DNA of 64,000 bases from Malikia spinosa (lineage in GTDB: Bacteria > Pseudomonadota > Gammaproteobacteria > Burkholderiales > Burkholderiaceae_C), in contig NZ_PVLR01000024.1 of the NCBI RefSeq assembly GCF_002980625.1, positions 62,001 to 126,000 on the forward strand, written 5' to 3'. The notes beneath the pieces are model-generated. The model was not told where the DNA came from, searched no databases, and saw only the letters and a program-made list of their open reading frames with translations. Of the stretch, positions 44,922 to 51,523 are shown piece after piece. Position 1 is the first letter of the stretch; the number at the start of each line of letters is the position of its first letter. The position numbers were made by a program, and so were the translations under genes.

Positions 44922-45074
44922 TCAGGCCTCGAGATCCAAGATGTTGGTCAAGTGCAGTGCTCCCGGCGTCAGCAGCATGCGGTGGTCCCAGTCGTCGACC
45001 ACGGAGGTGCATCCCAGCCGGTCGGCCAATGCGTCGGCCAGGATGGTCTTGCCAGCCCCCTGCGGTAGACTCAA
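44922..45074 (-). CDS. Very short P-loop protein (50 aa), possible remnant
   Basis: A 50-codon frame from a TTG at 45074: LSLPQGAGKTILADALADRL, then CTSVVDDWDHRMLLTPGALH. The G-A-G-K-T loop and VVDDWD acidic strand resemble the beginning of a nucleotide kinase, but the protein is far too short to be one. I recall similar short P-loop proteins in related prophages. There is no ribosome site, so it could be a truncated gene whose 5-prime end was lost. It ends 4 bp before the DUF4406 gene. Confidence 0.5.
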   Translation of the reverse strand: MSLPQGAGKTILADALADRLGCTSVVDDWDHRMLLTPGALHLTNILDLEA

Positions 45075-45101
45075 AATTGATGTCTTTTTGGAAAGTCCAT
45101 C

Positions 45102-45449
45102 ATGAGCAACCCGCGCGAATCCAACTTCTCCCAGGTCTTCCTGATCTACTGCCTCGACCGGATGCCCGACGGCAGCTATGTCGCCCTCAACCGGTTCTAC
45201 AAACCCGTAGGCCTGACGAGCACCGACTGGGTCGAATACGAACAGTTTCCCGTTCGCTTCAAGTTCAAACGAGCCCTCTCTGCAAAGCAGATTGCTGCCC
45301 TGTCGTGCCATGGAGACACCGCTGCCGAGCGCATATACCTGTACGCTGATGGTTCCGTGCCCACGGCTTCCGCCGCCAACTGGGCGGTTTACGCAAGTCG
45401 CCTCGAGCGGCTGGCCGGCTACAAGATCCTGCACGGCGGCGACAACTGA
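45102..45449 (+). CDS. Hypothetical phage protein (115 aa)
   Basis: A 115-residue protein, one of few plus-strand genes in this region. It begins MSNPRESNFSQVFLIYCLDR and contains ADGSVPTASAANWAVYASRL. GGAAAG stands upstream of the ATG. No domain recognised. It diverges from the short P-loop gene, and an AT-rich 28 bp gap with AATTGATG and CTTTTTGG may hold part of a promoter. Confidence 0.6.
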   Translation: MSNPRESNFSQVFLIYCLDRMPDGSYVALNRFYKPVGLTSTDWVEYEQFPVRFKFKRALSAKQIAALSCHGDTAAERIYLYADGSVPTASAANWAVYASRLERLAGYKILHGGDN

Positions 45450-45466
45450 TTCATTCTTGTGGTGGG

Positions 45467-45667
45467 TCATTTGCTGCTGCTCGTGGATTGAAGGGTGGTC
45501 GCATGGCCGCGATGGAACAAGCGCGCGTTGCCACGGCGGCTGGGGTGCAGCAGGTGGTCCTGGCAACCTGGCCGCGACATGCTGCTAGCCCAGTCTGGAC
45601 CGGTGTAGAGCCCGGTCGGACTCGCTGCTACCACTGGCGCGGCGCGCATTATGGGTTGGATCTTCAT
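45467..45667 (-). CDS. Small phage protein (66 aa)
   Basis: A 66-residue protein: MKIQPIMRAAPVVAASPTGL, YTGPDWASSMSRPGCQDHLL and HPSRRGN. The pattern M-K-x-x-P-I-M, then Y-T-G and P-S-R-x-G-N, recurs in small early phage proteins of unknown role, from memory. AGGGA lies seven bases upstream of the ATG. A seven-T run on the minus strand at about 45690 may end transcription from the gene before it. Confidence 0.5.
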   Translation of the reverse strand: MKIQPIMRAAPVVAASPTGLYTGPDWASSMSRPGCQDHLLHPSRRGNARLFHRGHATTLQSTSSSK

Positions 45668-45783
45668 GGTTTCGGTCCCTGTGAGATGGCGCAAAAAAAC
45701 CTGCACTGGGGCAAGCAAGTGAGACGTTGTAGGGAGCTAGATGCAGGCCGCAGCCCAGTCGCTGAGCGTGTTGATATGGGGTG

Positions 45784-46650
45784 TCATGGCGTTTCGTGCT
45801 CCGGCCTGTCACGCGCCTTGGCGCGCAGTGCCGGGGGCCGCTTCGGCGGAATCTGGCTGCTTGCCTGGTCGACGCCAGGGCGCTTTGCGGGCCGTTCCGC
45901 CGTCTGCGGCGTGGGTGTTGACGGGCTGCTGCCTGGGTGCTGGCTGATCGCCTCTGCCGGTGTCGGGCCAGTGCGACCTGCTGCCCACAGCTGCCCCGCC
46001 GCGCTCATCAGCACCAGGCCCATGACGCCGATCAGCAGCGCGCGCGCAGCGGCTAGCGCCGTTGCGCCAGACGCGCCCAGCACGCCGGTGAGCGTCGGGC
46101 GGATGCCGCCCTGCAGCGTGGCCAGCTCGGCCTCGAGGGCCTGCAGCCGCTGCTGGCCCGCCAGCGAATCGCGCAGCGCGGCGGCGCCCAGGTGCTGACG
46201 CCAGGCGTTGGCCGACTCAGACTGGCGCGCGCCGTTGCTGCGCAGCTGCTCGAGCGTGGTGCGCTGGCTGTCGATCGCGGCGCGCAGGCCGGCAGCTTGC
46301 GTGGCCTGCGCAGTCGTAGCCGTGACGTTGACATGCTCGAGCGCACGCTGGGCGGCGAACATTGACAGCACCTCGAATGCCAGCAGGGCCAGGCCCAGCC
46401 ACAGCAGGCGCCGGCGCAGGCCGGCAAATGCCGCCGGCAGCAAGGCGGCCAGGCCGACCGCGACATGCTCGCTGGTCACCATCAACCAGCCGGCCAGCAG
46501 CAGCGGCGCGCGGGCGGTGGAGTCGGGCTCCAGCTGCTCCAGGCCAAGGGCGAAAAACCAGCCGTTGACCACCGCGCAAGCCAGCCCCAGCAGCAGGGCC
46601 AGGGCGGCCAAGGCGCGCAGGGTCGCCGGCGGCACGGGTTGGCTGTTCAT
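45784..46650 (-). CDS. Phage membrane protein with coiled coil (288 aa)
   Basis: A 288-residue protein with four probable membrane segments: three within the first 110 residues (LRALAALALLLGLACAVVNG, the stretch from LLAGWLMVTSEHVAVGLAAL, and LWLGLALLAFEVLSMFAA) and one around ALLIGVMGLVLMSAAGQLW. Between the third and fourth is a long helix, ATTAQATQAAGLRAAIDSQR to LEAELATLQGG, likely a coiled coil. The C-terminus is Pro/Lys-rich. It is of unknown function, followed upstream by two further small membrane proteins. Confidence 0.65.
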   Translation of the reverse strand: MNSQPVPPATLRALAALALLLGLACAVVNGWFFALGLEQLEPDSTARAPLLLAGWLMVTSEHVAVGLAALLPAAFAGLRRRLLWLGLALLAFEVLSMFAAQRALEHVNVTATTAQATQAAGLRAAIDSQRTTLEQLRSNGARQSESANAWRQHLGAAALRDSLAGQQRLQALEAELATLQGGIRPTLTGVLGASGATALAAARALLIGVMGLVLMSAAGQLWAAGRTGPTPAEAISQHPGSSPSTPTPQTAERPAKRPGVDQASSQIPPKRPPALRAKARDRPEHETP

Positions 46651-46811
46651 GGCTGGGCTACTTGGGGGATGTGCGGTGCCAGGACAAGCGCAATGCCGAT
46701 GCCTGTCGACACCAGAACGACCAGGAAGGCGGCATAGCCGGTCAAGGCGGATGCGATCGACTGCAGGCGGCGTGCGCTGCGGGGCAGGTCGCGGCGGTGG
46801 CGGAAAGTCAT
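46647..46811 (-). CDS. Small single-pass membrane protein (54 aa)
   Basis: A 54-residue protein with basic N-terminus MTFRHRRDLPRSARRLQSIA and one membrane segment from about residue 25 to 47 (GYAAFLVVLVSTGIGIALVL). Start and stop overlap neighbours by 4 bp, supporting real translation. Function unknown; size and layout would suit a membrane-acting phage protein. Confidence 0.6.
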   Translation of the reverse strand: MTFRHRRDLPRSARRLQSIASALTGYAAFLVVLVSTGIGIALVLAPHIPQVAQP

Positions 46812-47074
46812 GGCTGCGTCTCCAGCATGGCGTAGCGCGGCAGCACGGCGGCCGGAACCGCCTCGATGCGGTCGCCTTCCAGGCGGGCCAGCTCCAGGCG
46901 CACTGCGGGCGCATCGCGACCGGCCTGGCCGATCGCGTCCTGCAGGTCGGCGGCTATGGCCTGCTCGAATTCGTGGTCGCTCGGGCCGTCGAGCAGTGCT
47001 GCGACAGCGAGCAGGCCCATCGTGACGGCGGCCACCAGGATCAGGTGGTTCACGCGGTGGTACACGCGGTTCAC
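46808..47074 (-). CDS. Small membrane-anchored protein (88 aa)
   Basis: An 88-residue protein from a GTG with GAGG seven bases upstream. Residues 9-28 (NHLILVAAVTMGLLAVAALL) form a signal anchor; the rest (DHEFEQAIAADLQDAIGQAG) is an acidic helical domain likely outside the cytoplasm. It is overlapped by both neighbours. Function unknown. Confidence 0.58.
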   Translation of the reverse strand: MNRVYHRVNHLILVAAVTMGLLAVAALLDGPSDHEFEQAIAADLQDAIGQAGRDAPAVRLELARLEGDRIEAVPAAVLPRYAMLETQP

Positions 47075-47277
47075 GCCACCACCTCGGCGTCGTCCACGCG
47101 CTCGACAGATTCGATCGCGCAGCCGGTGATCGCCGCGGCGGCGCGCTGGGCGTGCTCGGCGCTGCTGGCCTTGACCTGGATGATGGGCAGCACGCCGGAT
47201 TCGGACAACTGGGTGCCGCCGTAGGCGTCCCGTGGGTGGTAGGTGCAGCGGTAGCTGCGGGCAGGCGTGACATTCAT
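47071..47277 (-). CDS. Small phage protein (68 aa)
   Basis: A 68-residue protein with AGGAG six bases before the ATG: MNVTPARSYRCTYHPRDAYG, VLPIIQVKASSAEHAQRAA and C-terminal ESVERVDDAEVVA. The V-K-A-x-x-x-E-x-A-x-x-A pattern recalls small domains for modification by phage, seen in many prophages without known role. Its start lies 28 nt beyond a terminator-like hairpin. Confidence 0.62.
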   Translation of the reverse strand: MNVTPARSYRCTYHPRDAYGGTQLSESGVLPIIQVKASSAEHAQRAAAAITGCAIESVERVDDAEVVA

Positions 47278-47305
47278 GGGTGACTCCTGGGGTGGGTAGA
47301 AAAAA

Positions 47306-47336
47306 GCCCGCCAGTGCGTCGTGGCAGCTGGCGGGC
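47306..47336 (-). terminator. Terminator-like hairpin 28 nt before a gene start
   Basis: GCCCGCCAG (47306-47314) pairs with CTGGCGGGC (47328-47336); on the minus strand six T residues follow. It can end transcription from the 71-aa protein gene upstream, yet only 28 nt separate it from the next ATG. Confidence 0.75.
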
Positions 47337-47501
47337 AAAACCCCGTCGTTGCGACAGGGCAGGGAGGTCGGATCGGCGGTGGACGCACCACCCGGGAAAC
47401 GCCCTGGCGGAACACATATCTCCGCCTGCTGGCCCATCCAGCCGGTCGGCGTCAGGGCATTTCCTGGGTGGTCCCCGTCTCTCCGGGGTGTCTGTGGCCG
47501 G

Positions 47502-47717
47502 TCAGGCGGTCGTTTCGGGCTCGGCCTCGGTAGCCTGCGCGGCCGATTCCACGGCCTGGCCGGCTGCCAGCAGCGTGACCAGGTTGTCTTGGCTGGCGAC
47601 CTGGATATCGAAGCGCGATTGCGCCGCGTGTCGAACGGCTTGCGCCTGGTTGGCAGCGCGGATCAAGCGCCGGGTCTGGGTGTCTCGGTCGGTGACCAGG
47701 TAGATGCGGGTACTCAT
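47502..47717 (-). CDS. Small phage protein (71 aa)
   Basis: A 71-residue protein: MSTRIYLVTDRDTQTRRLIR, AANQAQAVRHAAQSRFDIQV, then an acidic end. Homologues with the start RIYLVTD and A-x-x-x-A-x-x-H are common in Burkholderiales prophages; the layout, a strand then a helix then a strand, is similar to the 68-aa protein next door. GAGGA lies upstream. Confidence 0.65.
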   Translation of the reverse strand: MSTRIYLVTDRDTQTRRLIRAANQAQAVRHAAQSRFDIQVASQDNLVTLLAAGQAVESAAQATEAEPETTA

Positions 47718-47741
47718 CGGGGTGATGTCCTCTGGTGGTTG

Positions 47742-47796
47742 AAAACCTGAGCACCCTCAACCTGAAGGCGCTCAGGTTTTGCCCGTCTTTCCGGGC
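47742..47796 (-). promoter_or_regulatory. Two-hairpin leader of the 71-aa protein gene
   Basis: Reading on the minus strand: GCCCG/CGGGC with a 6-base loop, then the 11-bp perfect stem AAAACCTGAGC/GCTCAGGTTTT (47742-47752 with 47770-47780), then 24 nt to the ATG. The loop contains the CCCTC seen in two related leaders at 48.3 and 48.9 kb (plus-strand reading). Confidence 0.65.
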
Positions 47797-47868
47797 TGTC
47801 ACCCATATCTCAAGCGCTTTCAGAGGTGCGCTGTATCCTTTGGTTTGTCACAACTGAAAGGATTCGGG

Positions 47869-48135
47869 ATGATTCTTGAGATCTGCACCAAGAATGGCGC
47901 GCTCGTGCGCTCGGTGGAAATCGACGCGCCCCATGTGCCGCGCGTGGGCGAGGTGGTGTATTCGCCTGCGGACGCCGACGACCTGCAGGGCATTGATTCG
48001 CTGCTGGTGGTGGACGTGCACCATGTGCTGAGCGAATCACGGCTGACCACCGTCGTGCGCTGCATGGCGCGCGGCGAGCCGACCAGCATGCGACTGGTTG
48101 AGCTGCAGGAAGCTGGCTGGCTGCCGTCAACCTAA
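47869..48135 (+). CDS. Hypothetical phage protein (88 aa)
   Basis: An 88-residue plus-strand protein from an ATG with AAGGA six bases upstream: MILEICTKNGALVRSVEIDA, RVGEVVYSPADADDLQGIDS, DVHHVLSESRLTTVVRCMAR. It looks like a small beta protein. Its stop overlaps the end of the convergent 68-aa gene by 4 bp. Function unknown. Confidence 0.65.
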   Translation: MILEICTKNGALVRSVEIDAPHVPRVGEVVYSPADADDLQGIDSLLVVDVHHVLSESRLTTVVRCMARGEPTSMRLVELQEAGWLPST

Positions 48136-48338
48136 AGCTGGCTGACCTCGACGATCAGCTGCTTGATTTCTTCCTGGTACTTCATCATCAGCTGCTCGCC
48201 GCGCTGATGGTTGATTACCTCCAGGCTCAAGGCGTGCTCTGCTGCGAATGAAGCACCGAGCGCGTTCTTCAGGTGTTCGATGGCCCGCTGCTTGAGCATG
48301 GCCTTGTTGAAGCCTTCCGGCTCGTCTCTGACTTGCAT
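48132..48338 (-). CDS. Small helical phage protein (68 aa)
   Basis: A 68-residue protein with AAGGAG five bases upstream: MQVRDEPEGFNKAMLKQRAI, HALSLEVINHQRGEQLMMKY, IKQLIVEVSQL. It is almost wholly helical. A conserved leader hairpin stands 14 nt before the ATG. Function unknown. Confidence 0.62.
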   Translation of the reverse strand: MQVRDEPEGFNKAMLKQRAIEHLKNALGASFAAEHALSLEVINHQRGEQLMMKYQEEIKQLIVEVSQL

Positions 48339-48352
48339 GCGTACTCCTTCAG

Positions 48353-48392
48353 AAAACCCCAGCCCCCTCGATGCCAAGGAAGCTCGGGTTTT
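48353..48392 (-). promoter_or_regulatory. Leader hairpin of the 68-aa protein gene
   Basis: AAAACCCCAGC (48353-48363) pairs with GCTCGGGTTTT (48382-48392) apart from one central C-C mismatch. The flanking CGGCCTACCGGTTTCG and further CGACCTGTCAGGCCTG (plus-strand reading) are shared with the leader at 48.9 kb. Confidence 0.62.
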
Positions 48393-48539
48393 CGGCCTAC
48401 CGGTTTCGTTTCTGTCCAGCCCACCTACTATTTCTGATGGGCTTCCATGGTCCGACCTGTCAGGCCTGTGCCTGTCGTTACCACGCCACGACAGGTGTGT
48501 GCTGCCTTGCTGCGACAGTTCCTGCGGCTTCATTGCCGC

Positions 48540-48839
48540 TCACATCACCGAAATGACTAGGTATCGTTTGGCTTCCACCAGCTGCCGGTCTGCTTGAATG
48601 GCTGCGCGCAGCTGTGCTTCGCACGCCAGCTGCTCGTTAAAGTCCATGCCGTGCGTGTCCAGTGTCAGAAACAGCGCTGGCCCGGTCTCTTCCTGCTCGA
48701 TGCTGATATCGAGGCTCAAGCGCTGCGCAGCTTGGAAGGCCTGGGTCGTCATGTCACAGATACGCTGCACCGCATCCAGATCGACTGCTGGAATTTGCAG
48801 CTTGATTTTTTGGGTCAGCTCGAAAGAAAACTGGCTCAT
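48540..48839 (-). CDS. Small phage protein (99 aa)
   Basis: A 99-residue protein: MSQFSFELTQKIKLQIPAVD, MTTQAFQAAQRLSLDISIEQ, LAEAKRYL-type ending VEAKRYLVISVM. GAGGA lies about 11 bases upstream, and a 12-bp leader hairpin 26 nt upstream. Resembles its neighbours in composition. Function unknown. Confidence 0.62.
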   Translation of the reverse strand: MSQFSFELTQKIKLQIPAVDLDAVQRICDMTTQAFQAAQRLSLDISIEQEETGPALFLTLDTHGMDFNEQLACEAQLRAAIQADRQLVEAKRYLVISVM

Positions 48840-48865
48840 GGGCGTGCTTGTCCTCGCTTGGTTGG

Positions 48866-48904
48866 AAAACCCCAGCGCCCTCAATGCAAAGACGCTCGGG
48901 TTTT
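48866..48904 (-). promoter_or_regulatory. Leader hairpin of the 99-aa protein gene
   Basis: AAAACCCCAGCG (48866-48877) pairs with CGCTCGGGTTTT (48893-48904) with one mismatch. Further upstream on the minus strand GTCCGTG and CACGGAC (48943-48962 area) form a second hairpin. The same order of elements occurs at 48.35-48.47 kb with a different but still pairing second hairpin. Confidence 0.62.
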
Positions 48905-49552
48905 CGGCCTGCCGGTTTCGCCCTTCGCGCCTGTCCGTGTGTTGCCACGGACCTGCACTACCTGGTGCGACCTGTCGGGCCTGGTGCCCAGGATTACCCG
49001 CCATCCTGGGCGTCCACAGGCTCTTCGAACTTCCTGTGCGACTGGCGTCCTTTGCAGGACAGCCCCGACATGTGACACGCCGCAGGATCGCTACGGGCGT
49101 GCCGGACTCATGGCCGGGCTGTTTTCGGCCCTTCATCCGCTGGCCGGTGTGTGGGAGCGGGGCCTCATCTCACGACTGCGCCCAAGTAATCCCGTCTGTT
49201 CTGTGACTTTTGAAAGATCCGTTCAGGCTGCCCAGTCGCATGGCTTGCTGCGCACTGGGCGGTTTCGGCGCTACACATTGCCTATGCGCCGAAACCTGCC
49301 TGCTGGGCTGTACGTCGATCCGTTGGCCCTTGCCGCTGGCTTTCGCTGCGGCATGGGATAAATTAAACACCACGTTTAATAATATGTCAACGCTACGTTT
49401 ACACGCTGTGTGTAAATTTTTCCGGAAATCTTTACCCACTTACTTCAATGCCTGGCGCTGGGCGGGAGGAGGCTGGCCTGCTGAGTCCGAAAAATTTGCA
49501 GGGGCATGACGGTGAACGGGATGGGTGGTCATCCTGCGGGCTTGTTCTGGTG
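48905..49552. other. Intergenic region between divergent genes with operator-like inverted repeats
   Basis: About 650 bp without a convincing gene. Two inverted repeats stand out: TTAAAC-ACCAC-GTTTAA at 49363-49379 and TTTACAC-GCTGT-GTGTAAA at 49398-49416, in an AT-rich patch (49360-49440) suited to promoters. The first shares half-site letters with the CI/Cro operators at 52.3 kb. A 41-codon frame, 49384-49509 plus (MSTLRLHAVCKFFRKSLPTY at its start), is possible but lacks a ribosome site. Confidence 0.5.
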
Positions 49553-49580
49553 TTGACAGTAACCACCGCTGGGTTATCAT
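49553..49580 (+). promoter_or_regulatory. hicA promoter
   Basis: A consensus TTGACA at 49553-49558 and TATCAT at 49575-49580 with a 16-bp spacer. Initiation would fall at about 49587, directly at the ATG at 49588. Confidence 0.65.
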
Positions 49581-49587
49581 GACCACC

Positions 49588-49773
49588 ATGAACAGCAAGC
49601 AAGTCATCAAGCAACTGGAGGCCGACGGCTGGTATTTGGCCCGCGTGAAGGGCTCACATCACCAGTTCAAGCACCCCAGCAAGCCAGGCTTGGTGACGGT
49701 CAAGCACCCAGACGGCGACATACCGACGCCCACGCTGTACAGCATTCAGCGCCAGGCCGGATGGCGCAAGTAA
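49588..49773 (+). CDS. hicA: HicA family mRNA interferase toxin
   Basis: A 61-residue HicA: MNSKQVIKQLEADGWYLARV, KGSHHQFKHPSKPGLVTVKH and PTPTLYSIQRQAGW. The double-stranded RNA-binding fold with catalytic His in GSHHQF cleaves mRNA. An ATG three codons earlier (49579) overlaps the -10 element, so the 49588 start is preferred and the mRNA may be leaderless. The antitoxin gene hicB follows 15 bp later. Confidence 0.93.
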   Translation: MNSKQVIKQLEADGWYLARVKGSHHQFKHPSKPGLVTVKHPDGDIPTPTLYSIQRQAGWRK

Positions 49774-49788
49774 CAGGAGCCGAACACC

Positions 49789-50184
49789 ATGAAATTCACC
49801 GTAGTTCTTCACACCGATGACGGTCAACGCTACGGCGTGACCGTGCCTGACCTGCCGGGCTGTTTCTCGGGCGGCGACAGCTTGGATGAAGCGCTGGACA
49901 GCGTGCTGGAGGCGATCGACCTGCACGTCGAAACGCTGCTCGAGGATGGAGAATCGCTGCCTGCCCGTCAGCCGCTCGCAGTCCATCAATCCAACCCGGA
50001 CTATGCGGGAGGTGTCTGGGCCGTGGTGGATGCCCCGGTCGAGAAGTACTTCGGCCCCGCCGACAAGATCAACATCACGGTGCCGCGTTTGATCCTGGCC
50101 CGGATTGACGACTACGCCAAGCGCCACGGCATGAGTCGCAGCGGCTTCCTGGTCGAGGCAGCGCGCACGGCCATGCACGCCTAA
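49789..50184 (+). CDS. hicB: HicB family antitoxin
   Basis: A 131-residue antitoxin with AGGAG eight bases upstream. The N-terminal domain is the partially degraded RNase H fold typical of HicB (VTVPDLPGCFSGGDSLDEAL, AIDLHVETLLEDGESLP); the C-terminal INITVPRLILARIDDYAKRH and MSRSGFLVEAAR is a ribbon-helix-helix DNA-binding domain that should repress the hicA promoter. With HicA it forms a type II toxin-antitoxin module of the prophage. Confidence 0.93.
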   Translation: MKFTVVLHTDDGQRYGVTVPDLPGCFSGGDSLDEALDSVLEAIDLHVETLLEDGESLPARQPLAVHQSNPDYAGGVWAVVDAPVEKYFGPADKINITVPRLILARIDDYAKRHGMSRSGFLVEAARTAMHA

Positions 50185-50191
50185 CCAGGCC

Positions 50192-50215
50192 AAAAAAAAC
50201 CGCCCGAAGGCGGTT
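50192..50215 (-). terminator. Terminator of the higBA operon
   Basis: On the minus strand AACCGCC/GGCGGTT with a 4-base loop followed by a run of eight T residues. It lies 28 bp beyond the 119-aa gene and also just past hicB, in the opposite direction. Confidence 0.88.
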
Positions 50216-50242
50216 GGATGAGTTTGAAAGCTGAAGGCCTGC

Positions 50243-50602
50243 TCAGTCTGTGTTCGGTGACGCGGCGGCGATGGGATGGCCCGCCTGGTCCAGAATCTCT
50301 TGCACGCGTTGCATCCACTCGGTGCTGGTCATCTGCAGGTTCGGGGAAGCGGTTGCGATGTGACCCAGAATCGACCGGCACATCTCGACCAGCGCTGCGG
50401 TTGGCATCACCAGCTCGCAGCGCACGCGATGTTTTTCGTGGTCATGGTGCTCTTGCGGCGGAGTCGTCATCACGTCATAAAAATGAACCCGACTGTTGGG
50501 AAATCCCAGCAACATCTGGGCGATCCCCTCCACATAAATGGTGGGCACATCTTGTGGGATCACGAGGCTCAACGGGCGCGGAGTAGCTTTGGATGTGGTC
50601 AT
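50243..50602 (-). CDS. Hypothetical protein linked to the TA pair (119 aa)
   Basis: A 119-residue protein: PTIYVEGIAQMLLGFPNSRV, HFYDVMTTPPQEHHDHEKHR, VMPTAALVEMCRSILGH. The layout is reminiscent of DUF3467-type proteins but the match is loose. Its ATG overlaps the end of the antitoxin-like gene (ATGA), so it is the third gene of a toxin-antitoxin-unknown operon. Role unknown. Confidence 0.6.
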   Translation of the reverse strand: MTTSKATPRPLSLVIPQDVPTIYVEGIAQMLLGFPNSRVHFYDVMTTPPQEHHDHEKHRVRCELVMPTAALVEMCRSILGHIATASPNLQMTSTEWMQRVQEILDQAGHPIAAASPNTD

Positions 50603-51117
50603 GACTTAGCAAAGAAAGTGTGGACGGTTGTGTGCATGGAGCTGCCTATGTCGGAGCTCTTGATCCGCAGCCACGCGCCGAACGTGGGTTGCTCCATAGA
50701 AATCTGTTTCAGTGATTGGTTGCTCGCAAGGCTCTGCGCTGGCTCGTCAATGACCATGTGGTAGGAAGGCGTGCCATCGTCGAAACCGACATATTGGGCT
50801 TCTTCCTCGAACGCGGGGACCAGGCGATTGGCATGCTTGGGGTGGTAGGTCTCCTTGAGCATGGTCACCAGAGACACGAAGCGCACCTGAAGGCCGGTGT
50901 CGAACGCCTTGCTGAGTTGAAAAAGTGTTTGCAGCGAGAGGCGCCCATAGTCAGGGTTCTCCAGCCGGGATACCACGGCCTGGGTAGTGCCCAGGCGTCG
51001 CGCCAGTTCGCCCTGAGACCAGCCGCGCTGCTGGCGAATGGCGCGGATCTGGTGGGACAGCGCAGTCGTGACTTCTGCCTGCACATAAGCATCGCGTGCC
51101 TCGGTGCTATTGACCAT
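50599..51117 (-). CDS. XRE-family antitoxin (HigA-like)
   Basis: A 172-residue protein with a Cro/CI-type helix-turn-helix: AIRQQRGWSQGELARRLGTT then QAVVSRLENPDYGRLSLQTL. The C-terminal part (FVSLVTMLKETYHPKHANRL on) is an extra domain that may bind the toxin. The start overlaps the toxin gene end by 11 bp; an ATG at 51138 is possible. In HigBA pairs the toxin gene comes first, as here. Confidence 0.82.
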   Translation of the reverse strand: MVNSTEARDAYVQAEVTTALSHQIRAIRQQRGWSQGELARRLGTTQAVVSRLENPDYGRLSLQTLFQLSKAFDTGLQVRFVSLVTMLKETYHPKHANRLVPAFEEEAQYVGFDDGTPSYHMVIDEPAQSLASNQSLKQISMEQPTFGAWLRIKSSDIGSSMHTTVHTFFAKS

Positions 51118-51523
51118 CTTCCGGAAAGTTCGCTCCATCGACCTGGAGAGCAGCAGTCGTTGCTTGACCAGACCGGATCTGCTCCATTCTGGTGTGGGCG
51201 GTATTGAAGGCACTCGCCGGCTTGTAGACCTTGTCCTTGTGGTTGCAGATGACAAGAATGACAAAGGTGCCGGCGGCATCATCGAAGTAGCCGAGCGCGC
51301 GCTCCTGTCGCCGGAACGCTTGGTATCGGATTTCGTAGAGCGGGTCTTCATTTTTCAGCTTCTTTCCGTGTGGTTCGTCCCATTGCTTCTTGGGCGAGAC
51401 TGCCAAGTGCATGACGGCTCGTTCGAACATGGTTTGTCCGTAGATGTCATAGCCGTCTATCGCATCTTGTACGTCATTGCGCCCAGTGGGCGAGACATAC
51501 GTTTGGAACTTCCATTGGAGCAT
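51107..51523 (-). CDS. HigB/RelE-like toxin (Gp49-like family)
   Basis: A 138-residue protein: FQTYVSPTGRNDVQDAIDGY, then PKKQWDEPHGKKLKNEDPLY, EIRYQAFRRQERALGYFDDA and VILVICNHKDKVYKPASAFN. The EIR-x-x-F and F-V-I-L strands plus Lys-rich end match the Gp49/HigB-like toxins, which cleave translated mRNA on the ribosome. CAAATTTG, an 8-bp palindrome, lies right before the ATG (51526-51533) and may be the operator. The antitoxin follows. Confidence 0.8.
   Translation of the reverse strand: MLQWKFQTYVSPTGRNDVQDAIDGYDIYGQTMFERAVMHLAVSPKKQWDEPHGKKLKNEDPLYEIRYQAFRRQERALGYFDDAAGTFVILVICNHKDKVYKPASAFNTAHTRMEQIRSGQATTAALQVDGANFPEDGQ

Noticed and set aside
45685-45745. Possible terminator with seven T residues on the minus strand after the 288-aa gene region
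   Set aside because: Only a 6-bp CCTGCA/TGCAGG stem with a loop of about 40 nt; too weak to call as a feature.
45488-46198. 236-codon plus-strand frame opposite the membrane protein gene
   Set aside because: Composition is not protein-like (Ser, Cys, Trp and Arg excess), and the minus strand gives consistent membrane proteins with overlapping starts.
47742-48904. CRISPR-like interpretation of the repeated hairpins
   Set aside because: Repeats are hundreds of bases apart, diverged and each tied to a gene start; there is no regular repeat-spacer array and no cas gene in the window.
49170-49439. 89-codon minus-strand frame in the AT-rich regulatory patch
   Set aside because: It crosses both inverted repeats, has no ribosome site and no domain; the region is better explained as regulatory DNA.
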